Source: Belnapia rosea (GTDB lineage Bacteria > Pseudomonadota > Alphaproteobacteria > Acetobacterales > Acetobacteraceae). Taken from it: a DNA stretch of 64,000 bases. The position numbers and the translations under genes are program-made. Of the stretch, positions 27,132 to 35,307 are shown piece by piece. The notes beneath the pieces were generated by a model. The model searched no databases. It was not told the origin of the DNA and saw nothing but the letters and a program-made list of their open reading frames with translations. The DNA lies in assembly GCF_900101615.1 (NCBI RefSeq), contig NZ_FMZX01000017.1:1-64000 (forward strand), in the 5' to 3' direction. Position 1 is the stretch's first letter, and each line of letters opens with the position of its first letter.

Positions 27132-28054
27132 GCGTCGAGCCCCGCCTGCCGCAGGATGTCGCGCGCCATCAGCGCATGCACCGCATCGACCATCATCCCA
27201 TCCTCCGCGGCCGCGCCGGCCCCTGCTTCCTCCGCCCGGGCGAGCGTCGCCAGGACCTTCCTTGCCCAGGCGATCCGCGCCTCATCCGGCGAGAAGACCG
27301 CGTTGATCGGGTCGATCTGGTCGGGGTGGATCGCCCATTTCCCCTCATAGCCGAGCGCCCGCGAGCGGATGGCCGAGGCGCGCAGCCCTGCCGCGTCGCG
27401 GAAATCGGCGTAGACGGCGTCGATCGGCCGCACGCCCGCCGCGCGGCAGGCATTGGCGATGCGGGCCAGCGCATAATGCCACTGGTCGTTGGCCGCGCCG
27501 GCCAGCGCGTAGTCCGGGTTCGGCAGGCCGACGACCGTATCCGGCGTCCGCATCTCGCGCATGTAGTCGCCGAGGCCGAAGATCACCGTCTCGACGCGCG
27601 AGTGGGCCTCGGCGATCTCCTCCACCCGGCCGACGCCCCGTGCCGTCTCCACCAGCGCGGCGATGCCGATGCGAGGGCGCCCCGTCGCCGCCTCGACGCC
27701 GTCGAGGAGGGCGGCGAGGAAGCGGATGTCGAAGGCTTCGCTTGCCTTGGGGAGGACGATGCGGTCGAGGCGCGGGCAGGCCTCGGCCACCTCGATGACG
27801 TCGCGGTGGCACCAGGGCGTGCCGATGCCGTTCACCCGCACCGACATGATGCGGGGCCCCCAATCCACCCCGTTCAGGGCGGCGATGGCAGCCGCCCGCG
27901 CCTCATCCTTCCGGCTGGCGGCGACGCCATCCTCGAGGTCGAGCACGATGGCATCCGCCGCGCTCGCCGCCGCCTTGGCGAAGAAGCGCGTGGAGGTCGC
28001 GGGCACCGAAAGCTCGCTCCGCTGCGGCCGCCCTGCCCTGGCCTCGACGCTCAT
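27128..28054 (-). CDS. CitE-like CoA ester lyase (HpcH/HpaI family)
   Basis: The 308-residue protein belongs to the CitE/malyl-CoA lyase group: RSELSVPATSTRFFAKAAASAADAIVLDLEDGV (key parts SVPA and DLEDGV with the metal-binding acids), SVRVNGIGTPW, IVLPKASEA, ALVETARGV and YEGKWAIHPDQI. These beta-barrel Mg enzymes cleave or form 3-hydroxyacyl-CoA thioesters (malyl-, citramalyl-CoA) or hydrolyse them. It is the first gene of the operon, with only 27 bp between its start and that of the divergent LysR gene. The start was placed at ATG 28054 (MSVEARAGRP); the frame upstream runs into the LysR gene. The reaction likely releases acetyl-CoA or a keto-acid late in the pathway. Confidence 0.9.
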   Translation of the reverse strand: MSVEARAGRPQRSELSVPATSTRFFAKAAASAADAIVLDLEDGVAASRKDEARAAAIAALNGVDWGPRIMSVRVNGIGTPWCHRDVIEVAEACPRLDRIVLPKASEAFDIRFLAALLDGVEAATGRPRIGIAALVETARGVGRVEEIAEAHSRVETVIFGLGDYMREMRTPDTVVGLPNPDYALAGAANDQWHYALARIANACRAAGVRPIDAVYADFRDAAGLRASAIRSRALGYEGKWAIHPDQIDPINAVFSPDEARIAWARKVLATLARAEEAGAGAAAEDGMMVDAVHALMARDILRQAGLDA

Positions 28055-28081
28055 CGCCTGCGGTGTCACGCTGTGCACTCC

Positions 28082-28981
28082 ATGTCCGTCAACCTCAAGC
28101 TGCTGAATGCCTTCCTGCTGGTCGCCGAGCACCGCAGCTTCCGCCGCGCGGCGGAGCTGTCCGGCCGCTCGCAATCGGCGCTCAGCCTGCAGGTGCGGGA
28201 GCTGGAGGGGCAGCTCGGCGCCCCGCTCTTCCATCGCACGACGCGCGCCGTCGGGCTGACGCCGGAGGGCGAGGCGCTGCTGCCGCATGCCCGCCGCGCC
28301 AATGCGGAGCTGGAGGCCGGGCTGCGCCGCGTCCGCGCCGCGGCGGCGATGGAGGCCGGGCGGCTTGCCCTCGGCTGCCCGCCGCATATCGCCGAGACGG
28401 TGCTGCCGCCGCTGCTCGCCGCCTTCCATCGCGCGCATCCACGCGTCGCCATCCATATCCGCGAGATGCCGCAGGCGGCGGTGCTGGAGGGCGTGCGGCG
28501 GCAGGACCTGGAATTCGGCATCGGGCCCCGGCCTGCCCATGCGCCGAGCCTCGGCTTCACCCCGCTCCGGGAGGAGGCGATCCTGGCGCTGGCCGTGCCG
28601 CGCTTCATCCCGAAGGGGGCGCGGAGCCTGCCGCTGGCGGCGCTCGGGCGGCTGCCCATCCTCATCACCAGCGGGGCGAACACGATGCGGGCGATGGTGG
28701 AGGAGGCGGCGGCGAGCATCGGCACCTCCTTCGATCCCTGCTGCGAGGTGCAGATGCCGGCGACGGCCATCGCGCTCGCCGCCGAGGGGCTGGGGGTGGC
28801 GGTGATCCCGGAGCTGGCCCTGCCGCGGCGGCGCCCGCCGGGACTGCGCGTGCTGCCGATCACCGATCCGCCGATGCTGCGCGAGGTCGGCCTCGTGCAG
28901 CTGCGCGGCAGCCGGCTCTCGCCGGCGGCGCTGGCCTTCATCGGCCTGCTGGAGGCGGCCATTATGCGGCCGGCCGTATAG
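28082..28981 (+). CDS. LysR family regulator of the catabolic operon
   Basis: The 299-residue protein has the N-terminal winged helix of LysR regulators (LKLLNAFLLVAEHRSFRRAAELSGRSQSALSLQVRELE, with the helix-turn-helix around AAELSGRSQSALS) and an effector domain starting around residue 90. It is divergent from the six-gene CitE-CaiB-monooxygenase-Bug-AtuA-DUF4387 operon with only 27 bp between start codons, so its binding site must overlap both promoters and perhaps the coding starts; it is likely the inducer-dependent activator of the operon. The ATG at 28082 is the first in the frame that preserves the usual MSVNLK start. A lipoprotein hydrolase gene follows after 6 bp. Confidence 0.92.
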   Translation: MSVNLKLLNAFLLVAEHRSFRRAAELSGRSQSALSLQVRELEGQLGAPLFHRTTRAVGLTPEGEALLPHARRANAELEAGLRRVRAAAAMEAGRLALGCPPHIAETVLPPLLAAFHRAHPRVAIHIREMPQAAVLEGVRRQDLEFGIGPRPAHAPSLGFTPLREEAILALAVPRFIPKGARSLPLAALGRLPILITSGANTMRAMVEEAAASIGTSFDPCCEVQMPATAIALAAEGLGVAVIPELALPRRRPPGLRVLPITDPPMLREVGLVQLRGSRLSPAALAFIGLLEAAIMRPAV

Positions 28982-28987
28982 GACATC

Positions 28988-29905
28988 ATGGTTCCACCCT
29001 GTTGCCCGGATCGAAGCCCGTGCCACGGCCGGGCGTCCAGCGAGTTTCGGCAAGCGATTGATCGCATTTCGCGATCGCTCCTGCTGGCCCTTGCGCTCGG
29101 ACTCGGCGGCTGTTCGGGCACCGGGCTGCTGAACCGGCTCGCCCCGGCGGAGGGCGTCACGGTCGCGCGCGGCATCCCCTATGCCGGCCGCCTTGGCCTC
29201 GACCTCTACGAGCCGGCGCCGCCAGTGGACGGGCTGCCAAGGGACGGGGTGCCGGTGCTGGTCTTCCTGCATGGCGGCGGCTGGGAGAGCGGCATGCCGA
29301 GCGATTACCGCTTCCTCGGCACGGTGCTGGCCCGGGAGGGCGTGCGCGTCGTGATCCCGGCCTACCGGCTATGGCCGGAGGCTGGCTATCCCGCCTTTCT
29401 CCGGGATGCGGCGCAGGCGGTGCGCTGGGCGCGGGAGAGGTGGCCGGGCGCGCGGCTCTTCCTCATGGGCCATTCCGCCGGGGCCTACATGGCTGCCATG
29501 CTGGCGCTCGACGGACGCTGGCTCGGCGCCGCCGGGCTGCGGCCGGGGCGCGACCTGGCGGGGGTGATCGGCCTGTCCGGCCCCTATGACTTCCTGCCGC
29601 TGCGGAGCCCGGTCCTCCAGGCGATCTTCGGCCTCGAGCCCGGCTGGCCCGACACCCAGCCGATCCGCCATGTCGCACCCGGTGCGCCGCCGATGCTGCT
29701 GGCGACCGGCCTCGCCGACACAACGGTCGACCCTGCCAACACGGCGCGCCTCGCCGCCGCATTGGGCGCGGCCGGCGACCGGGTCACGCTCCGGTACTAC
29801 CCGCAGGTCGGGCATGCGATGACCATCGGCGCCTTCGCCGGGCTGCTGCGGCCCGTGGCGCCGGTGCGGGAGGATGTGCTTGGCTTCCTCCGCGGCGGGT
29901 ATTAG
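28988..29905 (+). CDS. Alpha/beta hydrolase (esterase-like), probable lipoprotein
   Basis: The protein has the oxyanion motif FLHGGGW (about residue 94), the nucleophile elbow GHSAGAY (Ser about 163) and a C-terminal catalytic His in QVGHAMT, the arrangement of the hormone-sensitive-lipase / carboxylesterase type. A hydrophobic segment SLLLALALGLGGC ends in a lipobox with Cys at about residue 42, indicating a lipid-anchored envelope protein; the n-region is unusually long from the ATG at 28988, so the true start may be internal. It starts 6 bp after the LysR stop. Its stop overlaps that of the convergent glutathione-transferase gene (TTAG). Substrate unknown. Confidence 0.85.
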   Translation: MVPPCCPDRSPCHGRASSEFRQAIDRISRSLLLALALGLGGCSGTGLLNRLAPAEGVTVARGIPYAGRLGLDLYEPAPPVDGLPRDGVPVLVFLHGGGWESGMPSDYRFLGTVLAREGVRVVIPAYRLWPEAGYPAFLRDAAQAVRWARERWPGARLFLMGHSAGAYMAAMLALDGRWLGAAGLRPGRDLAGVIGLSGPYDFLPLRSPVLQAIFGLEPGWPDTQPIRHVAPGAPPMLLATGLADTTVDPANTARLAAALGAAGDRVTLRYYPQVGHAMTIGAFAGLLRPVAPVREDVLGFLRGGY

Positions 29906-30591
29906 GCCGCGAGGGCCGGCGCGGCGCGGGCGAGGCCGCCATGGAGGTCGAGCATGCGCTCCTGCCAGTCATGCACCGCGTCGCCCGGCTCCAGCAGCGG
30001 CAAGGGGCTGACGGCGCGCGGCCACATCAGCGTGCCGAAGACGCAGTAGTCGCCGTAATCCGGCGCCGGGCCGCCGAGGAAGGGCTGGAACTTCAGCAGG
30101 TGGCGCAGCGGCAGCAGCAGGGCACGGAATTCCGGCAGCCGCGCCTCCCGCTCCGCCGTCACCTGGCCGAGCGGCATGCCGAACCTCCGCTCGCGGCTCT
30201 CGATGAAATAGGCGCGGTCCGCCGCGCCGAGCAGCGCCGGGATGTCGGAGACGATGAGCTTCGCCAGCGCCGGCAGCAGCACCGCATCCGACCAGGTGGC
30301 GAGGAAGCGCTGCGCCGCGGGCGTGCCCTGGAAAAGATTGGGTGCCTCCGGATAGGCCTCCTCCAGGTATTCCGCGATGGCCCAGCTATCGGCCACCGTC
30401 CGCGCGCCATCGACCAGCACCGGCACCTTGTCGCTGCCGGAAAAGCCCAGCGCCGCCTTCTCGGTGAAGCGCCAGGGCACCACCTCCGCCTCCAGCCCCT
30501 TATGGGCAAGGGCCATGCGGCTCCGCCAGCAATAGGGGCTGAATCGGCGCTCCGGATCCGTGCCGCAGAGTTCGTAGAGCTGGCGTGCCAT
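29902..30591 (-). CDS. Glutathione S-transferase family protein
   Basis: The 229-residue protein has the thioredoxin-like N-terminal domain of GSTs (RQLYELCGTDPERRFSPYCWRSRMALAHKGLE, with SPYCWR at the active-site turn), the KVPVLVDG segment with its cis-Pro, the DSWAIAEYLEEAYP glutathione-binding element and an all-helical C-terminal half. It probably conjugates or isomerises a small electrophile. The start at 30591 matches the beginning of the GST fold. It lies downstream of the SLC13-type transporter gene on the same strand (19-bp gap) and may be cotranscribed. The stop TAA overlaps the stop of the convergent hydrolase. Confidence 0.88.
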   Translation of the reverse strand: MARQLYELCGTDPERRFSPYCWRSRMALAHKGLEAEVVPWRFTEKAALGFSGSDKVPVLVDGARTVADSWAIAEYLEEAYPEAPNLFQGTPAAQRFLATWSDAVLLPALAKLIVSDIPALLGAADRAYFIESRERRFGMPLGQVTAEREARLPEFRALLLPLRHLLKFQPFLGGPAPDYGDYCVFGTLMWPRAVSPLPLLEPGDAVHDWQERMLDLHGGLARAAPALAA

Positions 30592-30610
30592 GGCGTCATT
30601 CCCCGCTCGT

Positions 30611-31834
30611 TCAACGCAACCATAGCCCAATCGCGAGCGTGGCCAAGGTCACCGGTATGCCGGTGCGGGCATAGCGCCAGAAACCGATCTCCACCCCCTC
30701 CGCCGCCGCGCGCTGGGCGACGATGAGGTTGGCGACCGAGCCGACCAGCGTCAGGTTCCCCGCCAGGGTGGAGGCCATGGCAACCAGCAGCCAGGCGCGC
30801 TGCGGGTCGGCCAGTGCCTCGATGAAGGGCTTCAGCACCAGCACGGCGGGGACATTGCTGACGAGGCTGGAGAGGATGGTCGTCACCACGGTGAGCGAGA
30901 GCGGATCCTCGAGATGCAGGCGGGCGGCGGCGGCCAGGACCTCCGGCGTGAGCATCACCTGCTCCAGCCCGTCCACCACGACGAAGAGGCCGGCGAACAT
31001 CGCCAGCAGGGGCCAGTCCACCTCGCGCCAGACGCGCTCGGGCTTCACCCGCCGCGTCAGCAGCAGCAGCGCGCCGCCGAGCAGGCTGGCCAGGGCGACG
31101 GGCACGCCGGCGAGGAAGGCGATGACGACGCCGAGCGCGACGAGCGCGGATTTCAGCGCGAGCGGGCGGTGGATGCGCGGCAGCCGCGCCGGCGCCGGCG
31201 GCGGCAGCCGGGCCACCAGGAATTCACCGGGATGCAGCAGCAGGATCAGCAGGAAGCAGGCGGCGAGGCCGAGCGCCGCGACCGGCGCGAGGGCCAGCGC
31301 GAACTCGCCCCAGCCCAGGCCCGAGAAGCCGCCGACGATCATGTTCTGCGGGTTGCCGGTGATAGTCGCCGCGCTGCCGATATTCGCCGCCATGGCGACC
31401 GCCAGCAGATAGGGCAGCGGGTCCCGCCGCAGGTGCCGCGCCAGCGCCACGACCAGCGGCGTGACGGCGAGGCAGACCGTGTCGTTCACCAGCACGGCCG
31501 AGAGCCCGCCGCTGACCAGCACCACCGCGGCCAGCAGCGCCGCCGGGTGGCGGGCGCGGGCGCCGGCCATCACCGTCACCAGCCGGAAGAAGCCGGCGAG
31601 GCGGAGATTGGCCACCAGCAGCATCATGCCGAGCAGCAGGGCGAGCGTGCCGAGATCGATGGCGGCGAAGGCCTGATGCTCGGTCAGCGCGCCGCAGCCC
31701 ACCATCAGCGCGCCGCCGAGCACCGCGGCGCCGGTGCGGTCGAGGCGGAGACCGGGCACCCGGCCGACCGCCATCACCGCATAGGTGGCAAGGAAGACGA
31801 GCAGCGCGGCGATGCGGGTGGCGTCCTGGGTCAT
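30611..31834 (-). CDS. SLC13/ArsB-NhaD type anion or cation permease
   Basis: The 407-residue membrane protein has about eleven hydrophobic helices and the features of the ion transporter superfamily: VLVNDTVCLAVTPLVVAL (hairpin with Asn-Asp), SAATITGNPQNMIVGGFSG and, in the second repeat, LSSLVSNVPAVLVL and LAGNLTLVGSVANLIVAQ. The two inverted SNVP/GNPQN-type motifs are typical of ArsB/CitMHS-like carriers. Substrate could be arsenite, dicarboxylate or Na+; nothing around it decides. The ATG at 31834 overlaps the stop of an MFS-transporter remnant upstream (ATGA), an odd case where translational coupling survives although the upstream gene has decayed. Confidence 0.87.
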   Translation of the reverse strand: MTQDATRIAALLVFLATYAVMAVGRVPGLRLDRTGAAVLGGALMVGCGALTEHQAFAAIDLGTLALLLGMMLLVANLRLAGFFRLVTVMAGARARHPAALLAAVVLVSGGLSAVLVNDTVCLAVTPLVVALARHLRRDPLPYLLAVAMAANIGSAATITGNPQNMIVGGFSGLGWGEFALALAPVAALGLAACFLLILLLHPGEFLVARLPPPAPARLPRIHRPLALKSALVALGVVIAFLAGVPVALASLLGGALLLLTRRVKPERVWREVDWPLLAMFAGLFVVVDGLEQVMLTPEVLAAAARLHLEDPLSLTVVTTILSSLVSNVPAVLVLKPFIEALADPQRAWLLVAMASTLAGNLTLVGSVANLIVAQRAAAEGVEIGFWRYARTGIPVTLATLAIGLWLR

Positions 31835-32028
31835 GCGTCCTTCGGTCCGGTTTCCGGCATCGCCAGCCAGAACAGCAGCGTGGCCGCCGCGGCGATGCCG
31901 GCGAGCACGGGGAAGGCGGTGCGCCCCGCCAACCCAAGGGTGATGGTGGCGATCGCCGGGGCGAAGACGGGATGCGCAGCGCCGGTCAGCCCGCGCTTGG
32001 CGCGCACCGCATCGGCCAGAGTCCCACC
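31831..32028 (-). pseudogene. C-terminal remnant of an MFS transporter
   Basis: About 65 in-frame codons read as the final helices of a major facilitator (AHPVFAPAIATITLGLAGR, then FPVLAGIAAAATLLFWLAMPET). The frame continues upstream without resemblance to a transporter, and no compatible start or further helices are seen in the other frames up to the divergent gene at 32290, so only the end of the gene is left. Its TGA overlaps the start of the SLC13-type gene. Confidence 0.45.
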
Positions 32029-32289
32029 CGGCGTCCGGGCAACAGGTCCGGCGGTGGCGGAGGTGGAGAGGGTGATGCCGATGCTCGCTTGGTCCCAGTG
32101 ATGCACGGCAGGAGGTCGATCGCCAGACAGGGGCCGAGCCCGTCCCGGGCCTCGGCCCACCGTTGCCGTCATCACTGTTCCATCCTGCTGGAGCGCGGCC
32201 GGAACGGCAACGATGCGCCGCGGTTCCACCGGCTGGACGCCTTGCAATCCGGGCGCCCATAGTCGGCGACCAAGGGAAGGAACGGTGCG

Positions 32290-33186
32290 ATGGAAAGCCC
32301 GGCGGATATCGGTTTCCTCGGTCTTGGCCAGATGGGGGCGCCCATGGCGGAGCGGCTGCTCGGGCCGGATGTGCGGCTGCATGTCTTCGACCTCCGGCCG
32401 GAGGCGGTGGCCGGCTTCGCCGCGCGCGGGGCGATCGGCTGCACCAGCGCGCGGGCGGTGGCGGATGCCGCGGCGATCGTCTTCGCCTGCCTGCCGAATG
32501 GCAGGGTCAGCGAGGCGGTGGCGGCGGAGGTCGCCGAAGGGCAGGCGGTGCGGCTCTATGCCGAGATGTCCACCATCGGCCGCACTACGGTGGAGGGTAT
32601 CGCGGCGCGGCTCGAGGCGCGCGGCATCGCCATGGTGGATGCGCCGATCAGCGGGGGCCCAGGCGGGGCGCGGGCGGGGACGCTCGCCATGCTGGCGGCC
32701 GGCGCGCCGGAGGCGGTGGCGCGGCTGCGCCCCTGGCAGGAGCGGATCGGCCGCCAGGTCTTCGTCATCGGCGAGCGGCCGGGCCAGGCGCAGGTGATGA
32801 AGCTGGTCAACAACATGGTCTTCGCCGCCACCATGGTCGCCACTCTGGAGGGGCTCTCGATGGGGGCGAAGGCCGGGCTCGATGGCGACACCATGCTGGC
32901 GATGCTGAATGCCGGCACCGGCCGCAGCATGGTGTCCGAGCGGGTGGTGGAGGAGGTGCTGTCGCGCCGCTTCGGCTTCGGCGCGGCGATCGCCGTGGTG
33001 GACAAGGACGTGCAGCTCGGCCTCGCCGAGGCCTCCGCCCTCGGCGTGCCGATGTGGGGCATCGAGCAGGCCGCGCGGGTCTGGCGCTTTGCGACAAGCC
33101 AGGGCATGGGCGGCGAGGATATCGCGGCATTGGCCCGGCTGATGGAAGGCTGGGCCGGGGCCGAGATCAGGCGGCAGGAGGGGTGA
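32290..33186 (+). CDS. NAD(P)-dependent beta-hydroxyacid dehydrogenase (HIBADH family)
   Basis: The 298-residue protein has the dinucleotide loop GFLGLGQMGAPMAERLL at the N-terminus, the substrate-binding DAPISGGPGGARAGTLAM (about 118-135), the catalytic Lys region VMKLVNNMV (Lys about 177) and the C-terminal KDVQLGLAEA. These place it in the 3-hydroxyisobutyrate dehydrogenase / tartronate semialdehyde reductase family. The substrate is unknown. GGGAAGGAA precedes the ATG. A DUF2188 gene follows 6 bp downstream on the same strand. Confidence 0.93.
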   Translation: MESPADIGFLGLGQMGAPMAERLLGPDVRLHVFDLRPEAVAGFAARGAIGCTSARAVADAAAIVFACLPNGRVSEAVAAEVAEGQAVRLYAEMSTIGRTTVEGIAARLEARGIAMVDAPISGGPGGARAGTLAMLAAGAPEAVARLRPWQERIGRQVFVIGERPGQAQVMKLVNNMVFAATMVATLEGLSMGAKAGLDGDTMLAMLNAGTGRSMVSERVVEEVLSRRFGFGAAIAVVDKDVQLGLAEASALGVPMWGIEQAARVWRFATSQGMGGEDIAALARLMEGWAGAEIRRQEG

Positions 33187-33192
33187 AGGCGG

Positions 33193-33432
33193 ATGGCGAA
33201 GATCCACTACAAGATCGTCCAGCATGATGGCGGCTGGGCCTACAAGCTGGGCGACGTGTTCTCGGAATCCTTTCCGAGCCACGACGCGGCCGTCGCGGCG
33301 GCGAAGCGGGTGGCGCAGGAGCAGCACGTGCCGGGCAACGCGGCCTATATCGAGTACCAGGACGAGAAGGGCGCCTGGCACACCGAGTACTCGGCCGGCG
33401 ACGACCGGCCGGATGCGGATGTGACGGGGTGA
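33193..33432 (+). CDS. DUF2188 domain protein
   Basis: A 79-residue protein whose pattern H-x-DGGWAYK..G, FPSHDAAVAAAKRVAQ, YIEYQDEKGAW matches the small DUF2188 family (beta-strand, helix, beta-strand), found widely in alphaproteobacteria. Function unknown; some members are thought to be stress- or plasmid-associated. It starts 6 bp after the dehydrogenase stop and is probably translated from the same mRNA. Confidence 0.85.
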   Translation: MAKIHYKIVQHDGGWAYKLGDVFSESFPSHDAAVAAAKRVAQEQHVPGNAAYIEYQDEKGAWHTEYSAGDDRPDADVTG

Positions 33433-33449
33433 GCGAGGCCGAGCGCCGG

Positions 33450-34280
33450 TCAGCTGGCTGACCGGGCTTCGTCCCGACGGGTGGCCGTGATCACATGGGC
33501 CCTGATCCGGCCGGCGATCGGCCCGGCGCCGTATCGCCCGGCGATCGCGGCGGCGGCGGCCTCGGTCGCCGCCGCCAGGGCCCCTGCGCCATGGGCCTCG
33601 ATCTCGTTCCGCATGGGTGTGCCCTGGCAGAAGCCGATGGCCACCGCGAGCGCACTGGGCGCAGCACTCTCCCGCGCCAGGCTTGCCACGCCCGTCGCGC
33701 CGAAGCCTGCGGCGCGGAGCTGCGTCTCAAGGGCCGCGGCGTCATGGTGCCCGTGGGGCGTACGCGCCAGGAACATCGGCGGGTCCCGCGGGAAGAGTGC
33801 CGCGACCGCCCTCACCACCAGATCCGCGAATTCGTTCTCCTCGATGCGGTCCCAGACGCTGAACAGGAATCGCCCGCCCGGCCTGAGCACGCGGAATGCC
33901 TCGGCGAATGCGCGCGGCCTGTCGGGGAAGAACATCACGCCGAACTGGCACACCACCGCGTCGAACATGCCATCGGGGAAGGGCAGCGCCTGGGCATCCG
34001 CCTGCCGCCAGGTGACCCGCTCGGATGGGAGCTGGCTCGATGCATGGTCGAGCATGGGCTGGTTGAGGTCGGTGGCGACGATGGACACATCCGGGGGCAG
34101 CGCAGCCGCCAGGGCGCGCGTGACCACGCCGGTTCCTGCTGCGGTCTCGAGCAGGCGGCCGGTTCGCAGCTCCGCCAGCCTGGCCACCAGATCATCCGCA
34201 TAGGGCGAGAAGATCATCGGCCCGAGATACTGGTCGTACAAGGCGGGGATGGAGCCCCGGAAGACCCTGTCGGCGTCCAT
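33450..34280 (-). CDS. Class I SAM-dependent methyltransferase (UbiE-like)
   Basis: The 276-residue protein begins MDADRVFRGSIPALYDQYLGP and carries motif I LLETAAGTGVVTRAL, the acidic VATDLNQPML, ADAQALPFPDGMFDAVVCQFGVMFFPD and RVLRPGGRFLFSVWD, typical of the UbiE/Methyltransf_11 group that acts on small molecules or lipids. The ATG at 34280 is chosen for GGAGG 10 nt upstream; longer frames would add unrelated residues. It stands alone on this strand between the convergent DUF2188 gene and the GT9 gene. Substrate unknown. Confidence 0.88.
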   Translation of the reverse strand: MDADRVFRGSIPALYDQYLGPMIFSPYADDLVARLAELRTGRLLETAAGTGVVTRALAAALPPDVSIVATDLNQPMLDHASSQLPSERVTWRQADAQALPFPDGMFDAVVCQFGVMFFPDRPRAFAEAFRVLRPGGRFLFSVWDRIEENEFADLVVRAVAALFPRDPPMFLARTPHGHHDAAALETQLRAAGFGATGVASLARESAAPSALAVAIGFCQGTPMRNEIEAHGAGALAAATEAAAAAIAGRYGAGPIAGRIRAHVITATRRDEARSAS

Positions 34281-34380
34281 GTCGGCAGCCTCCTGCGCAT
34301 GTGGCCCGGCGCTGGCCGGGAGCATACGGCAGACAGGGCCGCGGGCTCCTCCGTTCACCGCGAACTGACCGGCGAGGAAC

Positions 34381-35307
34381 CTAGGCCACGCCCAGCCCGC
34401 CCAGCGCCGCCCGCACCTCCGCCACCTCCAGGTCGGCGAGGCGGGCATGGCGCAGCACGGCGACGGCGCGGCCGCGTGGGGCGCAGAGGGCCGGGTCGCT
34501 CTCCGGGCCGAACAGCACCAGGGTCGGGCAGCCGGCGGCGGCGGCGAGATGCGCAGGGCCGGTGTCGTTGCCGACCGCGAAGGCGGCGCGGCGCGTCACG
34601 GCGGCGAGCGCGCTCAGGCTGGTGCGGCCGGTGAGGTCGATCGCCCCGTCCGGCCTGGCGGCGGCGATGGTGGCGGCGAAGGGCGCCTCGGCCGGGCCAC
34701 CGGCCACCGCCACGGGCAGGTCGAGCCCGGCGGCCAGCGCGGCGAAGCGCTCGGCCGGCCAGCGCTTGCCGGGGCGGCCGGGCGAGGCGCCGGGGATCAG
34801 CAGCGCGAAGCGCTCCGGCAGGCCGAGGCCGCCGACATCCTCCTCCAGCCAGTCGAGTGGCGGGGGCGGGAAGGTCGTGATGCCGGCCATCTCCAATTGC
34901 TCGCGCTGCCGCTCGGCGGTGTGCATGCGGTCGCGGCCAGGGTTGGCATGGGGGTGGCTGGCGCCGGGGGCGATGCCGGACCAGTCGGGACGGCGCCCGA
35001 CCAGCCACCGGTAGCGGGAGGAGCGCGTGGAGGTCTGCAGGTCGTAGACCCGATCGAAGCGGGCCGCGCGCAGCCGCCGGGCGAGGCGCCAGAGGGCTGG
35101 AAGGTCGGTCCAGGCCGGGCGGCCATCCGCCCAGATGCGGTCGAACCAGGGGCTGCGGCGGAGCAGCCCGGCATAGGGCGGCGTGGTCAGCAGGGTGATC
35201 TCGGCGCCCGGATGATGGGCGCGGATGGCGGCGAAGGGGCCGAAGGCCTGCACCACGTCGCCGAGCGCGGCGAGCTTGATGACCAGGATCCGGCCGCCGC
35301 TGCTCAC
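34381..35307 (-). CDS. Glycosyltransferase family 9 (heptosyltransferase-like)
   Basis: The 308-residue protein has the GT9 features: N-terminal ILVIKLAALGDVVQAFGPFAAIRAHHP, FDRVYDLQTSTRS, LLIPGASPGRPGKRWPAERFAAL and the nucleotide-sugar motif GNDTGPAHLAAAAGCPTLVLFGPESDP. GT9 enzymes add ADP-heptose or related sugars to lipopolysaccharide core or surface glycans. The start is a GTG whose last bases overlap the stop of the preceding GT4 gene (GTGA), so the two are coupled. The Ldh-GT4-GT9 order suggests a small surface-sugar operon, though the Ldh gene may be unrelated in function. Confidence 0.9.
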   Translation of the reverse strand: MSSGGRILVIKLAALGDVVQAFGPFAAIRAHHPGAEITLLTTPPYAGLLRRSPWFDRIWADGRPAWTDLPALWRLARRLRAARFDRVYDLQTSTRSSRYRWLVGRRPDWSGIAPGASHPHANPGRDRMHTAERQREQLEMAGITTFPPPPLDWLEEDVGGLGLPERFALLIPGASPGRPGKRWPAERFAALAAGLDLPVAVAGGPAEAPFAATIAAARPDGAIDLTGRTSLSALAAVTRRAAFAVGNDTGPAHLAAAAGCPTLVLFGPESDPALCAPRGRAVAVLRHARLADLEVAEVRAALGGLGVA

